Translations under genes and position numbers: made by a program
From: Actinomyces qiguomingii
Lineage (GTDB): Bacteria; Actinomycetota; Actinomycetes; Actinomycetales; Actinomycetaceae
Reading direction: 5' to 3'
Assembly (NCBI RefSeq): GCF_004102025.1
Contig: NZ_CP025228.1
Span: forward strand, 2,914,001 to 2,978,000
DNA length: 64,000 bases
The notes under the pieces: generated by a model
Seen by the model: only the letters and a program-made list of their open reading frames with translations
Told to the model about the DNA's origin: nothing
Databases searched by the model: none
Shown: one piece after another, positions 7,663 through 16,151 of the stretch
Layout of the letters: the number at the start of each line of letters is the position of its first letter
How positions within the stretch are numbered: position 1 is the stretch's first letter

Positions 7663-8136
7663 GTGTCCGCGCCCCTCGTCCTGAGTCTGCTCGCCGCACT
7701 CGCCACCGCCATGATCGCCGGTTTCCTGGTCATGTACTGCCTGACGATCGGCGGCTTCTTCAGCCATATGGTGCGCACCGGCCGGATCGAGGAGCTGCAG
7801 CGCCATTACGCGCCCTTCCGACGTCGCACCCACCTGAAGACGGTCTATGCCGCGGCCATGCTCATCCAGTTTCTCACAGCCGCGGCGGCGCTCGCCGCCG
7901 GCTGGCACGCGCCCCTGACCGGTCGCGTCCTCGGCGTGGTCGCCCTGCCCCTGCTGCTGGTCGCCCACCGGCTGACCGGCTTCACCGAGCCGGAGGAGAC
8001 GCTGGTCTCCGGCCGGCCGATCTCCGCCGACGCCGCCGCCCGCTACCTGCGCCTGAACCTGCCGCTGCACGCCCTGTACGCCTGCTTCTACACGTTGGCG
8101 GCGGCCTGGATGCTCGTCGAGCTCGTGCGCCTGTGA
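7663..8136 (+). CDS. Small integral membrane protein of unknown function
   Basis: 157 aa from a GTG with GGAGA about 13 nt upstream. Four hydrophobic segments are visible: about residues 5-30 (LVLSLLAALATAMIAGFLVMY), 62-80, 84-100 (VLGVVALPLLLVAH) and 132-152. The loop after the first is basic (RRRTH). I do not recognise the family. It follows purU by about 75 nt in the same direction and may be co-transcribed. Confidence 0.7.
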   Translation: MSAPLVLSLLAALATAMIAGFLVMYCLTIGGFFSHMVRTGRIEELQRHYAPFRRRTHLKTVYAAAMLIQFLTAAAALAAGWHAPLTGRVLGVVALPLLLVAHRLTGFTEPEETLVSGRPISADAAARYLRLNLPLHALYACFYTLAAAWMLVELVRL

Positions 8137-8152
8137 CCCGCCTGCCGCGCCC

Positions 8153-8823
8153 TCAGGAGCGCCGGTGCGTCAGCCGATTGAGCCGCTCGGTCATCACCAG
8201 GCCCAGCAGAGCCAGGGCCAGGAGGTAGAAGGGCAGTAGCCGCAGGCCGACCCGGCCGGAGAGGATTCCGAACAACGGCGGCATGATGGTGGTCCCCGTA
8301 TAGGCGGCCGCCATCTGGATGCCGATGAGCGCCGCACCGGCGGCCCCTAGGAGGAAGCCGCCGCGGATCAGTGCCCGGTCCCCGACCCGGTCGGCGAATA
8401 ACCCGGACAGGAAGCGGCCCGCGGTCAGTCCCAGAATGAACAGGGCGCCGAAGGATGCCGCCGCGGAGGCGTCCAAGCCCCGGTCGGAGACGAAGAAGGT
8501 CGCGCTCCACAGCATGGCCGTCTGCTCGAAGGCGCAGTAGGCGAAGAATGCGAGCGGGATGGAGGGCACCCCGGGGATGCGCCGCGGCCGTCATCGCCAC
8601 GCTCACGGTGGTGACCAGCCCCGCCCCGAAGCGTCGGGTCAACCGCTCGGAGGCCAGGGAGGAGATGTATGGTGCCGACGGCGATTATGAAGGTGATGCC
8701 CCGGCGAAGGAGACCGGTACCCCCAAGGTCCTCGTGCATGACGGGCCAACCCGCACCCACGAGCGAGTCTGGCAGTCCCAGAGTGATGAAGGCCAGGTAG
8801 ATGCTGGCGAGCAGCAGATACAC
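8153..8823 (-). pseudogene. Decayed MFS transporter
   Basis: The N-terminal piece (MYLLLASIYLAFITLGLPDSL, from 8823) and the C-terminal piece (from about 8569, PLAFFAYCAFEQTAMLWSATFF down to MTERLNRLTHRRS at 8153) are typical of MFS permeases, but they lie in different frames. The segment between (FAGASPS / FIIAVGTI / LTRRFGAG) changes frame at least twice. Total length is about 670 nt against about 1200 expected, so the transmembrane helices of the first half are largely missing. It lies downstream of menE in the same direction. Confidence 0.85.
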
Positions 8824-8850
8824 GGCGAGCCGCTCCGGGAGACGGCGGGC

Positions 8851-10218
8851 CTATGCGAAGTCCCGGCCGAACACGCCAGCCTCACCGGCCAGCCGTGCAG
8901 CCGCCCGCCGATCGACCTTTCCCGGCCCGCGCAGCGGCAGCGCCTCGGCGACGACGACGCGCTTGGGAGCATGGGCGCCGTCCAGTCGCTGTCGCGCCGC
9001 GGCCCGCAACCGCTGCCCCCAGGCCGAGCGGTCGCCGATCTGCTCTCCCGTTTCCGGCACGACGACGGCAACCACGGCGCTGCCCCACTCGGCGTCGGGC
9101 AGCCCGACCACGCAGGCCTCCTGAACTCCGGGCAGGGCGGTGAGCACCTGCTCGACCTCCCGGGGCACCACCTTGATGCCGCCGGTGATGATCACCTCGT
9201 CCGCGCGCCCCAGCACGGTCAGTGTCCGCACGCCGTCCGGGCCGGTGATGAACCGTCCCAGATCGCTGGTCAGCAGTTCGCGGCGGGCTGCCGGGGACGC
9301 TGGTCCGCCGGCGCCCTCGCCGCCTCCGCCGGGTCGTATTTCAGCTCTGCAGCCCCGGGACTCGCGGAAGACCGCCGAGCCCGCACGGTCGGCGTCGGCG
9401 TACCCCTGCGCCAACACCGGCCCGGACAGGACGATCCTGCCGCGGCCGACCGCATCGGGGTCCTCAATGCACACCTCGACGCCGTCCAACGGCACGCCGT
9501 CGTAGACGCAGCCACCGCCGGTTTCACTCATGCCATAGGTGGTCACCACACGCACCCCGGCGGCGCGGGCACGCTCCAGCAGAGCCGGATCGGCCGGGGC
9601 GCCGCCCAATAGGACGACGTCGGCGCAGGCGAGGGCGGCGGCCGCCCGTTCCTGCCCCGGGGCCAGCACGCGCACCAATTGAGTGGGCACGAGGGACGCC
9701 CGCACCGGCCCGTGTCCGGCTGCCAGCGCGCGCTCCACCCCGTCCGCAAGCGCTCCAGGGTCGAAGCCGCCGCCGGTGTCGACTACCACTGGTTCGCGGC
9801 CGGCCAGGACGGAGCGGATGAGCACCTGCAGGCCGGCGACGTGATGCGCGGGCAGGGCGAGCACCCAGACTCCATCACCGCCCAGACGGGCGTGCGTGGC
9901 CCGCGCCGAGGCCGTCAGAGCGGACATGCTCATGGCCACCAGGGCCCCGGTGCCGGTGGTGGAGCCGGAGGTGCGCAGCACAATATCGGTCTCCGGGTCT
10001 CCGGCAGGTCCGGACGGGTCCAGCCGCCGGGACAGGTCGGACAAGACCGTCGCCTCGTCCTCGTCACCCCCGATGGGGACCAACAGGGGGCGCCTGCCGG
10101 CACCGTCCCCGTCCTCAATGCGTCGGCGCACAGCTGCAGTCATGGCGGCGACGTCATCGGGGCGGGTGCCCCCGCGCAGCAGGAACAACGGGCGGGCGAA
10201 GCTGGTTGTCGCTGACAC
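8851..10218 (-). CDS. menE: o-succinylbenzoate--CoA ligase (menaquinone synthesis)
   Basis: 455 aa, ANL-superfamily adenylating enzyme. It shows the P-loop TSGSTTGTGA (about residues 83-92), PAHHVAGLQ, TYGMSETGGG (adenine/Mg site) and the hinge/A8 motif GRADEVIITGGIKVVP near residue 355, ending with the GPGKVDRRA lysine loop. The PAHHVAGLQVLIRS signature and short length suit MenE better than other ligases. I use the GTG at 10218 because CACCCT-6 nt-GTG forms a leaderless promoter there. It would supply menaquinone to the sdh-type complex encoded 9 kb away. Confidence 0.88.
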   Translation of the reverse strand: MSATTSFARPLFLLRGGTRPDDVAAMTAAVRRRIEDGDGAGRRPLLVPIGGDEDEATVLSDLSRRLDPSGPAGDPETDIVLRTSGSTTGTGALVAMSMSALTASARATHARLGGDGVWVLALPAHHVAGLQVLIRSVLAGREPVVVDTGGGFDPGALADGVERALAAGHGPVRASLVPTQLVRVLAPGQERAAAALACADVVLLGGAPADPALLERARAAGVRVVTTYGMSETGGGCVYDGVPLDGVEVCIEDPDAVGRGRIVLSGPVLAQGYADADRAGSAVFRESRGCRAEIRPGGGGEGAGGPASPAARRELLTSDLGRFITGPDGVRTLTVLGRADEVIITGGIKVVPREVEQVLTALPGVQEACVVGLPDAEWGSAVVAVVVPETGEQIGDRSAWGQRLRAAARQRLDGAHAPKRVVVAEALPLRGPGKVDRRAAARLAGEAGVFGRDFA

Positions 10219-10267
10219 ATGACCAGGGTGGCACGGAAACGGCCACCAACACATCCACAAGAACAGT

Positions 10268-10279
10268 TAGGGTAGGTAC
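10268..10279 (+). promoter_or_regulatory. Leaderless promoter of the PLDc_N gene
   Basis: TAGGGT (10268-10273) and AGGTAC precede the GTG at 10280. The divergent menE gene has the same layout (CACCCT at 10225-10230 on the minus strand), so the two promoters stand back to back within about 60 nt. Confidence 0.5.
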
Positions 10280-10735
10280 GTGCGTGTCGTCCTCTACATC
10301 ATCGTCTTCGCGCTGGCCTTGTATGCCGTGCTTGACTGCGCGCGCACGCCGGCGGAGAACATGCCAGCGCATCTGCCCAAACCCATGTGGATTCTGATCA
10401 TCCTGGCCATGACGGTTGTGGGGCCGCTCGCCTGGATCATCACCTCCCGGGTGCGTGCCGCCGAGGAGCGCGGCGGACAGATCGAGCGCACCGTGTGGTC
10501 ATCACAGGAGAGTGCGGGTTTGCATTTGGCTGAGCGCCCTCGCCCGGTGGCTCCCGACGACGATCCCGAGTTCCTGGCCGGCCTGGAGCGTGACATTCGG
10601 CGCCGCCGCCGGCAGGAGCAGGATACTTCGGCCGCTGCGGAGCGGGAGGACGATGAGGAGTCGGGCGATGACTCCGATGGCCGCGGTGATGCGGGTGAGC
10701 CGGGTATCCCCTCCGACGGCTCCCCAGCGTCGTGA
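10280..10735 (+). CDS. PLDc_N-domain membrane protein
   Basis: 151 aa. Two transmembrane segments (about residues 2-20 and 36-56) enclose the PLDc_N pattern LYAVLDCARTP...KPMWILIILAMTVVGPLAWI. A highly charged, probably disordered cytoplasmic tail rich in Asp/Glu/Arg follows (DDDPEFLAGLERDIRRRRRQ). Such proteins are common beside menaquinone genes in actinobacteria; their function is unknown. The stop overlaps the possible GTG start of the next gene. Confidence 0.85.
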   Translation: MRVVLYIIVFALALYAVLDCARTPAENMPAHLPKPMWILIILAMTVVGPLAWIITSRVRAAEERGGQIERTVWSSQESAGLHLAERPRPVAPDDDPEFLAGLERDIRRRRRQEQDTSAAAEREDDEESGDDSDGRGDAGEPGIPSDGSPAS

Positions 10736-12060
10736 CCCGGTCCAGCGCCGCCAGCAGGGGCGGCACACCCGTAAATGACGCGTCTGTGAGCGCTATGTCT
10801 TCTGGATTTCCGACCTCGACCGCCCTGAACTGGCATCGTTCCTGCCGCCTGATCGGGCCCGCGCGTTTCCGGATTCCACTCAGCGATGCGGTGCTGACCG
10901 TCTTGTTCGCCCTGGTGGTGCTGGCCGACTTCACGCTGATGTCTACCTGGGGACCGCACCCGGCCTATGTGGCTAACACTCTGGTGGCGCTGGTGGTGAC
11001 CGTGGCCCAGCCACTTCGGCACCGTTCCCCCGTGATCTCGGGCCTGATCGTCTACCTGGCCATGGTGGCTTACGTGGCTCTCCTACGATTCACCCCGGTC
11101 AACCTCGGTCTGTCACCGATCATCATGGCGGTGCCGACGGCGTTGCACGCGCTAACTCGCTGGGCACCGGACCGGCGCTGGGGCGTAGTGGCACTGCAGG
11201 TGGCGCTTGTTGGCGCGATTATCAACCCGCAGACGGTGTACACGGTCAACCCGCACACCGCCCACATGTTCAACTATCCGCCCTTCGGCTTCGCCCTCGC
11301 TTGTGTGCTCGTGGTGACCGCCGTCTACCTGTGGGCGTTACGGAGCCGCGGCGACGCCGAGTTGCTGGACCAGATCGCCACCGAAGCCGCCGTCAGGGCG
11401 GTGGCGGCGGAACGCCTGACCATTTCGCGGGAACTACACGATCTGGTCGGTCATGGGCTTACCGCAGTCCAGATGCAGGCAGATGCGGGACTGACGCTGG
11501 GCACCCCTGAGGCTTTCCACGACTCACTGACAACGGTGCGCGACGTCGCCGCGGGTGCTCTCGCCTCCACGCGCGAAATGGTCGCCCTGCTGCGCGACTC
11601 GACGCCCCAGAGGACAATGCTCCCTATAGCGGACCTGGCCGGTATTCCCGATATGGTCGCGCATGCCCGCAACGCCGGCCTGGAGGTGGAAGCCGATCTG
11701 CCCAACGCGGCTGAACTCGCCGCCTGGAACCAGCACTGGACGGCGCTGCAGCGTCTGGCACTGAGCCGCATCGTCTCCGAGGGACTGGCCAACGCCGCCA
11801 AGCACGGCACCGGCAGTGTCCGCATCACCGTCTCCCAGCACGACGGTCACTGCGAGGTGCACATCACCAACCCGGTGGCGGACCCGTCCCCCGCCGACTT
11901 CTCGTATCGCAGCGGTCTTTCGGGCATGGCCGAGCGGCTGCGTCTAATAGATGGCCGACTGGACGCCCGCCCTTGCAGCGAGACCGGAGACAGCTTTGTG
12001 TTGGATGCCGTCTTTCCTGCGGACTTCCCAACCGGCCCCACCCCGGAGGAGGGCAAGTGA
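10732..12060 (+). CDS. Sensor histidine kinase, NarL/DesK type (HisKA_3)
   Basis: Up to 442 aa. Five or six transmembrane helices occupy about residues 45-215, then RLTISRELHDLVGHGLTAVQMQ, the HisKA_3 phospho-acceptor motif (His in ELHD), and a HATPase domain with SEGLANAAKHG (N box) and SGLSGMAERLRLIDG (G box). The GTG at 10732 overlaps the previous stop; the first 21 residues look non-coding and the ATG at 10795 (MSSGFPTS) is a good alternative. Its stop overlaps the response regulator start (GTGA), and an ABC exporter follows, so it likely senses a compound that the exporter removes. Confidence 0.9.
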   Translation: MTRSSAASRGGTPVNDASVSAMSSGFPTSTALNWHRSCRLIGPARFRIPLSDAVLTVLFALVVLADFTLMSTWGPHPAYVANTLVALVVTVAQPLRHRSPVISGLIVYLAMVAYVALLRFTPVNLGLSPIIMAVPTALHALTRWAPDRRWGVVALQVALVGAIINPQTVYTVNPHTAHMFNYPPFGFALACVLVVTAVYLWALRSRGDAELLDQIATEAAVRAVAAERLTISRELHDLVGHGLTAVQMQADAGLTLGTPEAFHDSLTTVRDVAAGALASTREMVALLRDSTPQRTMLPIADLAGIPDMVAHARNAGLEVEADLPNAAELAAWNQHWTALQRLALSRIVSEGLANAAKHGTGSVRITVSQHDGHCEVHITNPVADPSPADFSYRSGLSGMAERLRLIDGRLDARPCSETGDSFVLDAVFPADFPTGPTPEEGK

Positions 12061-12779
12061 GCGCAGGTCGACTGCGCATAGCCGTCGTCGATGACCAGCA
12101 GCTGCTAGTCGCAGCCTTCAGCACACTTCTGAACGCCCAGGCGGACATGCATGTGGTTGCTACGGCGCATGATGGGCGGTCGGCGCTTGACGTGCTGCGC
12201 CGGGCTCATAAACGTGGCGAGACGGCCGACGTGGTCCTGATGGACATCCGCATGCCGGGTCTTGATGGTATTGCGGCAACACAGCGGATTCTGACCGATC
12301 CGGAATTGAGCGGCCAAGGCGTTCGGACCACCCGTGTGCTCATGCTTACCACCTTCCAGGAGGAGGAACTGGTGATGGGGGCACTGCGAGCCGGGGCGGT
12401 CGGTTTCCTGGTGAAGGACTCCGGCCCAAATGATCTCATTGCGGCGGTTCGCGCCGTTGCCGCCGGCCAGGCCTGGCTTGATCCGGTCATCACCCCCTAT
12501 GTGCTCCGCGCCCTTGAGGGAGAGTCGACGGCGAGCACATCCCAACCGAATTTCCCTGTGGGGCTGCTGCCCGGTGAGAAGCTGACCGGCCGCGAGCGCG
12601 ACGTGCTTGAACTGGTTTGTCGGGGAATGACCAACCCGGAGATAGCGGCGCGCCTGTACATCGCCGAGTCGACCGTGAAGACGCATGTCAAGGCGCTACT
12701 GGGCCGCACCGGCTGCCGCAATCGGGTTGAGCTGGTCATTCACGCCCTGCAAACCGGGATGGTTAGCACCGTTCTGTAG
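12057..12779 (+). CDS. NarL-family response regulator
   Basis: 240 aa, GTG start overlapping the kinase stop, with GGAGGAGGGCAA in front. Receiver domain: AVVDDQQLL (acidic pocket), VVLMDIRMPG (phospho-acceptor Asp), LTTFQ, and Lys in LVKDSG. LuxR-type HTH: LTGRERDVLELVCRGMTNPEIA...STVKTHVKALLGRTG. It probably activates the ABC genes downstream. Confidence 0.95.
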   Translation: MSAGRLRIAVVDDQQLLVAAFSTLLNAQADMHVVATAHDGRSALDVLRRAHKRGETADVVLMDIRMPGLDGIAATQRILTDPELSGQGVRTTRVLMLTTFQEEELVMGALRAGAVGFLVKDSGPNDLIAAVRAVAAGQAWLDPVITPYVLRALEGESTASTSQPNFPVGLLPGEKLTGRERDVLELVCRGMTNPEIAARLYIAESTVKTHVKALLGRTGCRNRVELVIHALQTGMVSTVL

Positions 12780-12788
12780 ACGGCAACC

Positions 12789-12812
12789 GGCCTCCCCCTT
12801 TCGGGGGAGGCC
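12789..12812 (+). terminator. GC-rich hairpin after the response regulator
   Basis: A perfect 10-bp stem (GGCCTCCCCC/GGGGGAGGCC) with a TTTC loop begins 10 nt after the stop codon at 12779. There is no T-tract, as is common in high-GC genomes. It could also be an attenuator in front of the ABC genes. Confidence 0.65.
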
Positions 12813-12887
12813 GAACCGGAAGCCGAGCGGCCTCTGGTGTCCCATGTGGGGATCCGCCACCGGGGTGGACGGGCGGACGCTGAGCCC

Positions 12888-13700
12888 ATGAGCACACAAT
12901 CGTCATCCCCTTCCATCGCACCACCGCTCTCCACCCCCACCTCATCCCACGTACCCGCCGCTGTCATCACCCCACCCGGGCTGGCACTGCGGGGCGTCCA
13001 CGTCAGCTACGGCAGACTAAAGGTGCTGGCCGGCCTGAGCCTGACCGCCCGTCCGGGCCGCGTATACGGTCTGCTGGGGCTCAATGGTGCCGGCAAGTCC
13101 ACCACCTTCAACGCCGCGCTGGGGCTACTGCGCCCCACCGCCGGTTCAATCGAGGTGCTGGGCAAGCCCCTGGGCCGCGAGAGCCTGACGCATATGGGGG
13201 CCAGCATCAACGGACCCGCCTTCTACCCGCAGCTGTCCGCCCGCCGCAACCTGCGCATCCACTGTCTGCTGACCGGTACCGCCCCGGAGGTGATCGACCC
13301 GCTGCTGGAGCAGGTCGGCCTGGGGCAGGCCGGCCGCAAACGGGCGGGCAGTTTCTCCACCGGCATGAAAGTGCGCCTTGCCCTGGCGATGGCACTGCTG
13401 GGCGACCCGGAGGTGCTGGTACTGGACGAGCCGCAAAGTGGCCTGGACCCGCAGGGAATCATCTGGCTGCGCGATCTTTTGCGCGAGCTGGCTGCGGGCG
13501 GGCGCACCGTCATCGTTTCCAGCCATATGCTCGGGGAGATGGCGCGTACCTGCGATGACATAGGTGTGCTCGCGGGCGGGCGCATGGTCTATGAGGGGCC
13601 GCTGGTCGACTTCGCCGCCGCCGGACAGGACCTGGAGGAGGCATTTCTCACTGCCGTCACCGGAGCCGAACGGCACGACGGGCAGGAGGCACGCAAATGA
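12888..13700 (+). CDS. ABC exporter ATP-binding protein (LanF/bacitracin type)
   Basis: 270 aa. Walker A GLNGAGKST, Q-loop region, signature SFSTGMKVRLALAMALLGD (STGM in place of SGGQ, typical of LanF/BcrA ATPases), Walker B VLVLDEPQSGLDP and the switch His in VIVSSH. The first 45 residues are Ser/Thr/Pro-rich and unrelated to the ABC fold. It overlaps the permease by ATGA. Together they probably export or neutralise a peptide antibiotic sensed by the kinase upstream. Confidence 0.92.
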   Translation: MSTQSSSPSIAPPLSTPTSSHVPAAVITPPGLALRGVHVSYGRLKVLAGLSLTARPGRVYGLLGLNGAGKSTTFNAALGLLRPTAGSIEVLGKPLGRESLTHMGASINGPAFYPQLSARRNLRIHCLLTGTAPEVIDPLLEQVGLGQAGRKRAGSFSTGMKVRLALAMALLGDPEVLVLDEPQSGLDPQGIIWLRDLLRELAAGGRTVIVSSHMLGEMARTCDDIGVLAGGRMVYEGPLVDFAAAGQDLEEAFLTAVTGAERHDGQEARK

Positions 13701-15361
13701 CCACCGGTATCAGTACAGCAAGCTCCCAGACTGTCCCCTCCCAGACGGACCGGACGCAGTCCCCGCCTGCCTCCCGACGGCGGCCCCTGCCCGGCATCGG
13801 TGCCGTACTGTGCGCAGAGTTAGCTCGTAGTAGGCACACCGCCACCTGGGGCGTTCCGGTGGGAGTACTGGTTTTCGCCCTGCATGCGCTGCTGGTGGCG
13901 CATGCCGCCCGCACCGCCGACGGCTGGAATGACGGCGTGCTGCCGTGGCTCAACCCCTACCCCGCCGCCTTCGCCCTGCCCATGGGAGCGCTGACCGGTG
14001 CCATGACGGCCTGGCGCGAACGGCGCCACCGGGCCGGCGGGACCGCCTGGCGGGCCAACATCCCGGCACTGACCGTGGCGGCACGCGTGGCCGTGTTGGC
14101 CGCCTCGGCCCTGGTTTCGCAGGTCATTGTGCTGGCGCCGATCGTGATTGACGCGCTTGTGCGCGGCGCCGGTTGGGGTCCGTGGTGCCAGTACCTGCTG
14201 TTCGCCCTGGTGATGTGGGTGTCGGTCACGGGGGCGAGTGTTTGGGGACTGGCGCTGGGCCAGTGGCTCGGCGGCATCGCCGTCGGACTGGCCCCGGCGC
14301 TGGCGCTGGTGTGGTCGGCCGCGGGCGCGCTGCATGCGGAGACGCGGTCCTGGTGGGCCCTGCCGTGGACCTGGGCGATGCGCCCGACCCTGCCGCTGCT
14401 GGAGGTGCACGCCAACGGCCTCTCCCTGGAGCCGGGCTCGCCGGTGTGGGACTACCCAGTGGCGCCGGGCGTGCTGGGCAGCGCCGGTCTGTGCCTGCTC
14501 GGCGTGGGTGCGGCAATGCTGGGCGTGCACCGGACGACTAGTGCGCCAACGGGCGCGAGACTGCGGTACTTCCCCGCAGCGCGCCGTGACCGCCGAGCAC
14601 CCGGCCCATCTGACCGAAACCCGCATACCCCTGAGCGCACATCCCAAGTGGTACTGGGTGCCCTGGCCACACCGGGCTCGCGCAGCACCGTCCGTGCGGT
14701 CGGCCTTGGCCTGCCCTGGCGGTTGTGGGCGCTGCTTACGGCCGTGCTGCTGGCGCTTCTGGGCCTGACGCAGGCGGGCTACTCCGCCGCTTACGCGATG
14801 CCGCTGTTCGCCCTGGCGGGCGCACCTATAGCCGCCTGGGTGGCGGGAGCCACGGCATGGCGCGCCCAGGCCGACGCCTGGCGGGGCCTGGTGCTGCGAG
14901 CCCGGCCGGCGACCCTGACTACGGCGGCGCTGACCTGGGCAATGGTGCTGCTGGCCATGGCGCTGATTCCGGCATGGGCCATCGCCTGCCTGGGGGCGCC
15001 ACTGTTCCCCACCGTGTCTGAACTGAGCGGACTGGGTGCGCCCGTGTACATGTTCATGGTGCTGCCCTTCGTGGCCTTCATGCTGGCGGCGCTCGCTCAT
15101 GCGCTGGCACAGGTAGCCGGGATGGCGGCGACGGTGATCGTTGGCGTGGGCCTGTTCCTGGTGGGCCTGGTGATCGACGGCAACGAGGCACTGGTGGCGA
15201 CGCCGCTGTGGCGCCTGGCGCCGTGGGGCTGGATTCAGGCGGCGGGCGCCTACCCGGGGCGCTGGGGGACGATCGCTGCGGCCAGCCTGGCGATCGGCCT
15301 GGCCGCCTTCACCGTCAGCGCCACCCGGGGCCGGGCCATCGCCACCCGGCACCACGAGTGA
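13697..15361 (+). CDS. ABC exporter permease, duplicated (LanEG-like fusion)
   Basis: 554 aa with about twelve hydrophobic helices in two halves (about residues 45-275 and 330-550), joined by a polar, Arg/Pro-rich linker (RRDRRAPGPSDRN). The layout looks like two six-helix ABC-2 permease units fused in one chain. A Ser/Thr-rich cytoplasmic N-terminus precedes the first helix. The start overlaps the ATPase stop. The family role (lantibiotic-type immunity) is inferred from context. Confidence 0.8.
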   Translation: MTTGISTASSQTVPSQTDRTQSPPASRRRPLPGIGAVLCAELARSRHTATWGVPVGVLVFALHALLVAHAARTADGWNDGVLPWLNPYPAAFALPMGALTGAMTAWRERRHRAGGTAWRANIPALTVAARVAVLAASALVSQVIVLAPIVIDALVRGAGWGPWCQYLLFALVMWVSVTGASVWGLALGQWLGGIAVGLAPALALVWSAAGALHAETRSWWALPWTWAMRPTLPLLEVHANGLSLEPGSPVWDYPVAPGVLGSAGLCLLGVGAAMLGVHRTTSAPTGARLRYFPAARRDRRAPGPSDRNPHTPERTSQVVLGALATPGSRSTVRAVGLGLPWRLWALLTAVLLALLGLTQAGYSAAYAMPLFALAGAPIAAWVAGATAWRAQADAWRGLVLRARPATLTTAALTWAMVLLAMALIPAWAIACLGAPLFPTVSELSGLGAPVYMFMVLPFVAFMLAALAHALAQVAGMAATVIVGVGLFLVGLVIDGNEALVATPLWRLAPWGWIQAAGAYPGRWGTIAAASLAIGLAAFTVSATRGRAIATRHHE

Positions 15362-15373
15362 CGGCCAGCACGC

Positions 15374-15622
15374 TCATCGCTTTCTGGGACGCTTCTGATG
15401 CGCGTCCTGCTTGCCGCGTTCCTTCCACAGCTCCCAACCGACCTCGGCACAACCAATCAAGGTAAGACCCACCAGGGTTGCGATAACCTCGAAGCGGACG
15501 TCCTTCCAGGAACCTCCGACAATGAGCTCACCCAGGCCGAACCACAGTGCGGTCGGCAGCGCGATGGCAGCCGTGCATGCCACCAGGACCAGAATCGCGA
15601 GCGCCTTGCGTCCCATCTTCAT
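15374..15622 (-). CDS. Small two-helix membrane protein, unknown
   Basis: 82 aa from the ATG at 15622 (another ATG at 15616 and a TTG at 15637 are possible). Helices at about residues 7-25 (ALAILVLVACTAAIALPTAL) and 45-62 (VIATLVGLTLIGCAEVGWEL), with a strongly basic end (KERGKQDAHQKRPRKR). It follows the putative secreted protein at 15644 almost without a gap, so the two form a small operon. Convergent with the ABC permease. Confidence 0.55.
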   Translation of the reverse strand: MKMGRKALAILVLVACTAAIALPTALWFGLGELIVGGSWKDVRFEVIATLVGLTLIGCAEVGWELWKERGKQDAHQKRPRKR

Positions 15623-15643
15623 CTTCAACTCGATCAAGCCGCT

Positions 15644-15931
15644 TTAATACCGCACTCGACGGCAGCCACGACGAGCATACCCACCGCCCCCGTCAGCCTC
15701 ACCCTTAATCTGATCAAACAGCGCGTCGAGATCAACGGGAACGAATTCTCCATTGTCGAGATAGATACCTCCAGACTGTTCAATCTGCCGCAGCCCATCA
15801 GCGGTGGAGTCGATCGCAGATTGCTCGTCCGATCCTCCCGCAGCACCCTCGGAAGCGTATGCCACGCCTCCTATCGAAGCCGCAGCCGCACCCGTGGCCG
15901 CGAACACCATCGCATGCCTTCCGGTCATCAT
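15644..15931 (-). CDS. Putative small secreted protein, unknown
   Basis: 95 aa from the ATG at 15931, preceded by GGAGAGAGG about 10 nt upstream. The N-terminus MMTGRHAMVFAATGAAAASI then GGVAYA|SEG has the three parts of a signal peptide, with a likely cleavage after AYA. The mature part is acidic in the middle (YLDNGEFVPVDLDALFDQIKG) and ends GGGGYARRGCRRVRY, a basic tail with the only Cys. I do not recognise it. A peptide precursor or secreted factor handled by the neighbouring two-helix protein is possible, but that is conjecture. Confidence 0.5.
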   Translation of the reverse strand: MMTGRHAMVFAATGAAAASIGGVAYASEGAAGGSDEQSAIDSTADGLRQIEQSGGIYLDNGEFVPVDLDALFDQIKGEADGGGGYARRGCRRVRY

Positions 15932-16151
15932 TGAGAACAACCTCTCTCCATCGAGAAGAAACAGTACTTCTGAGACGGTTGACATCCCCCGCGGTGCAAC
16001 CCGGAAAGTCAACACAGCTCAGCCAAAAAGCCCACAGGGAAGGAGTTGAGGCTGGATGAGCGCGTTGTACAAGAACCGGAAGCACGGCCGCAAATTGCAC
16101 AAGCGGTAGCAGCCGCTCGGGCCCTTGCCATGCCCACACAGCTTACTGGAG

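Noticed and set aside
8455..9612. 385-codon plus-strand frame opposite menE and the MFS remnant
   Set aside because: Antisense shadow of two recognisable genes; no domain pattern.
13820..15355. 511-codon minus-strand frame opposite the ABC permease
   Set aside because: Arg/Gln/His-rich antisense shadow of a clear membrane protein gene.
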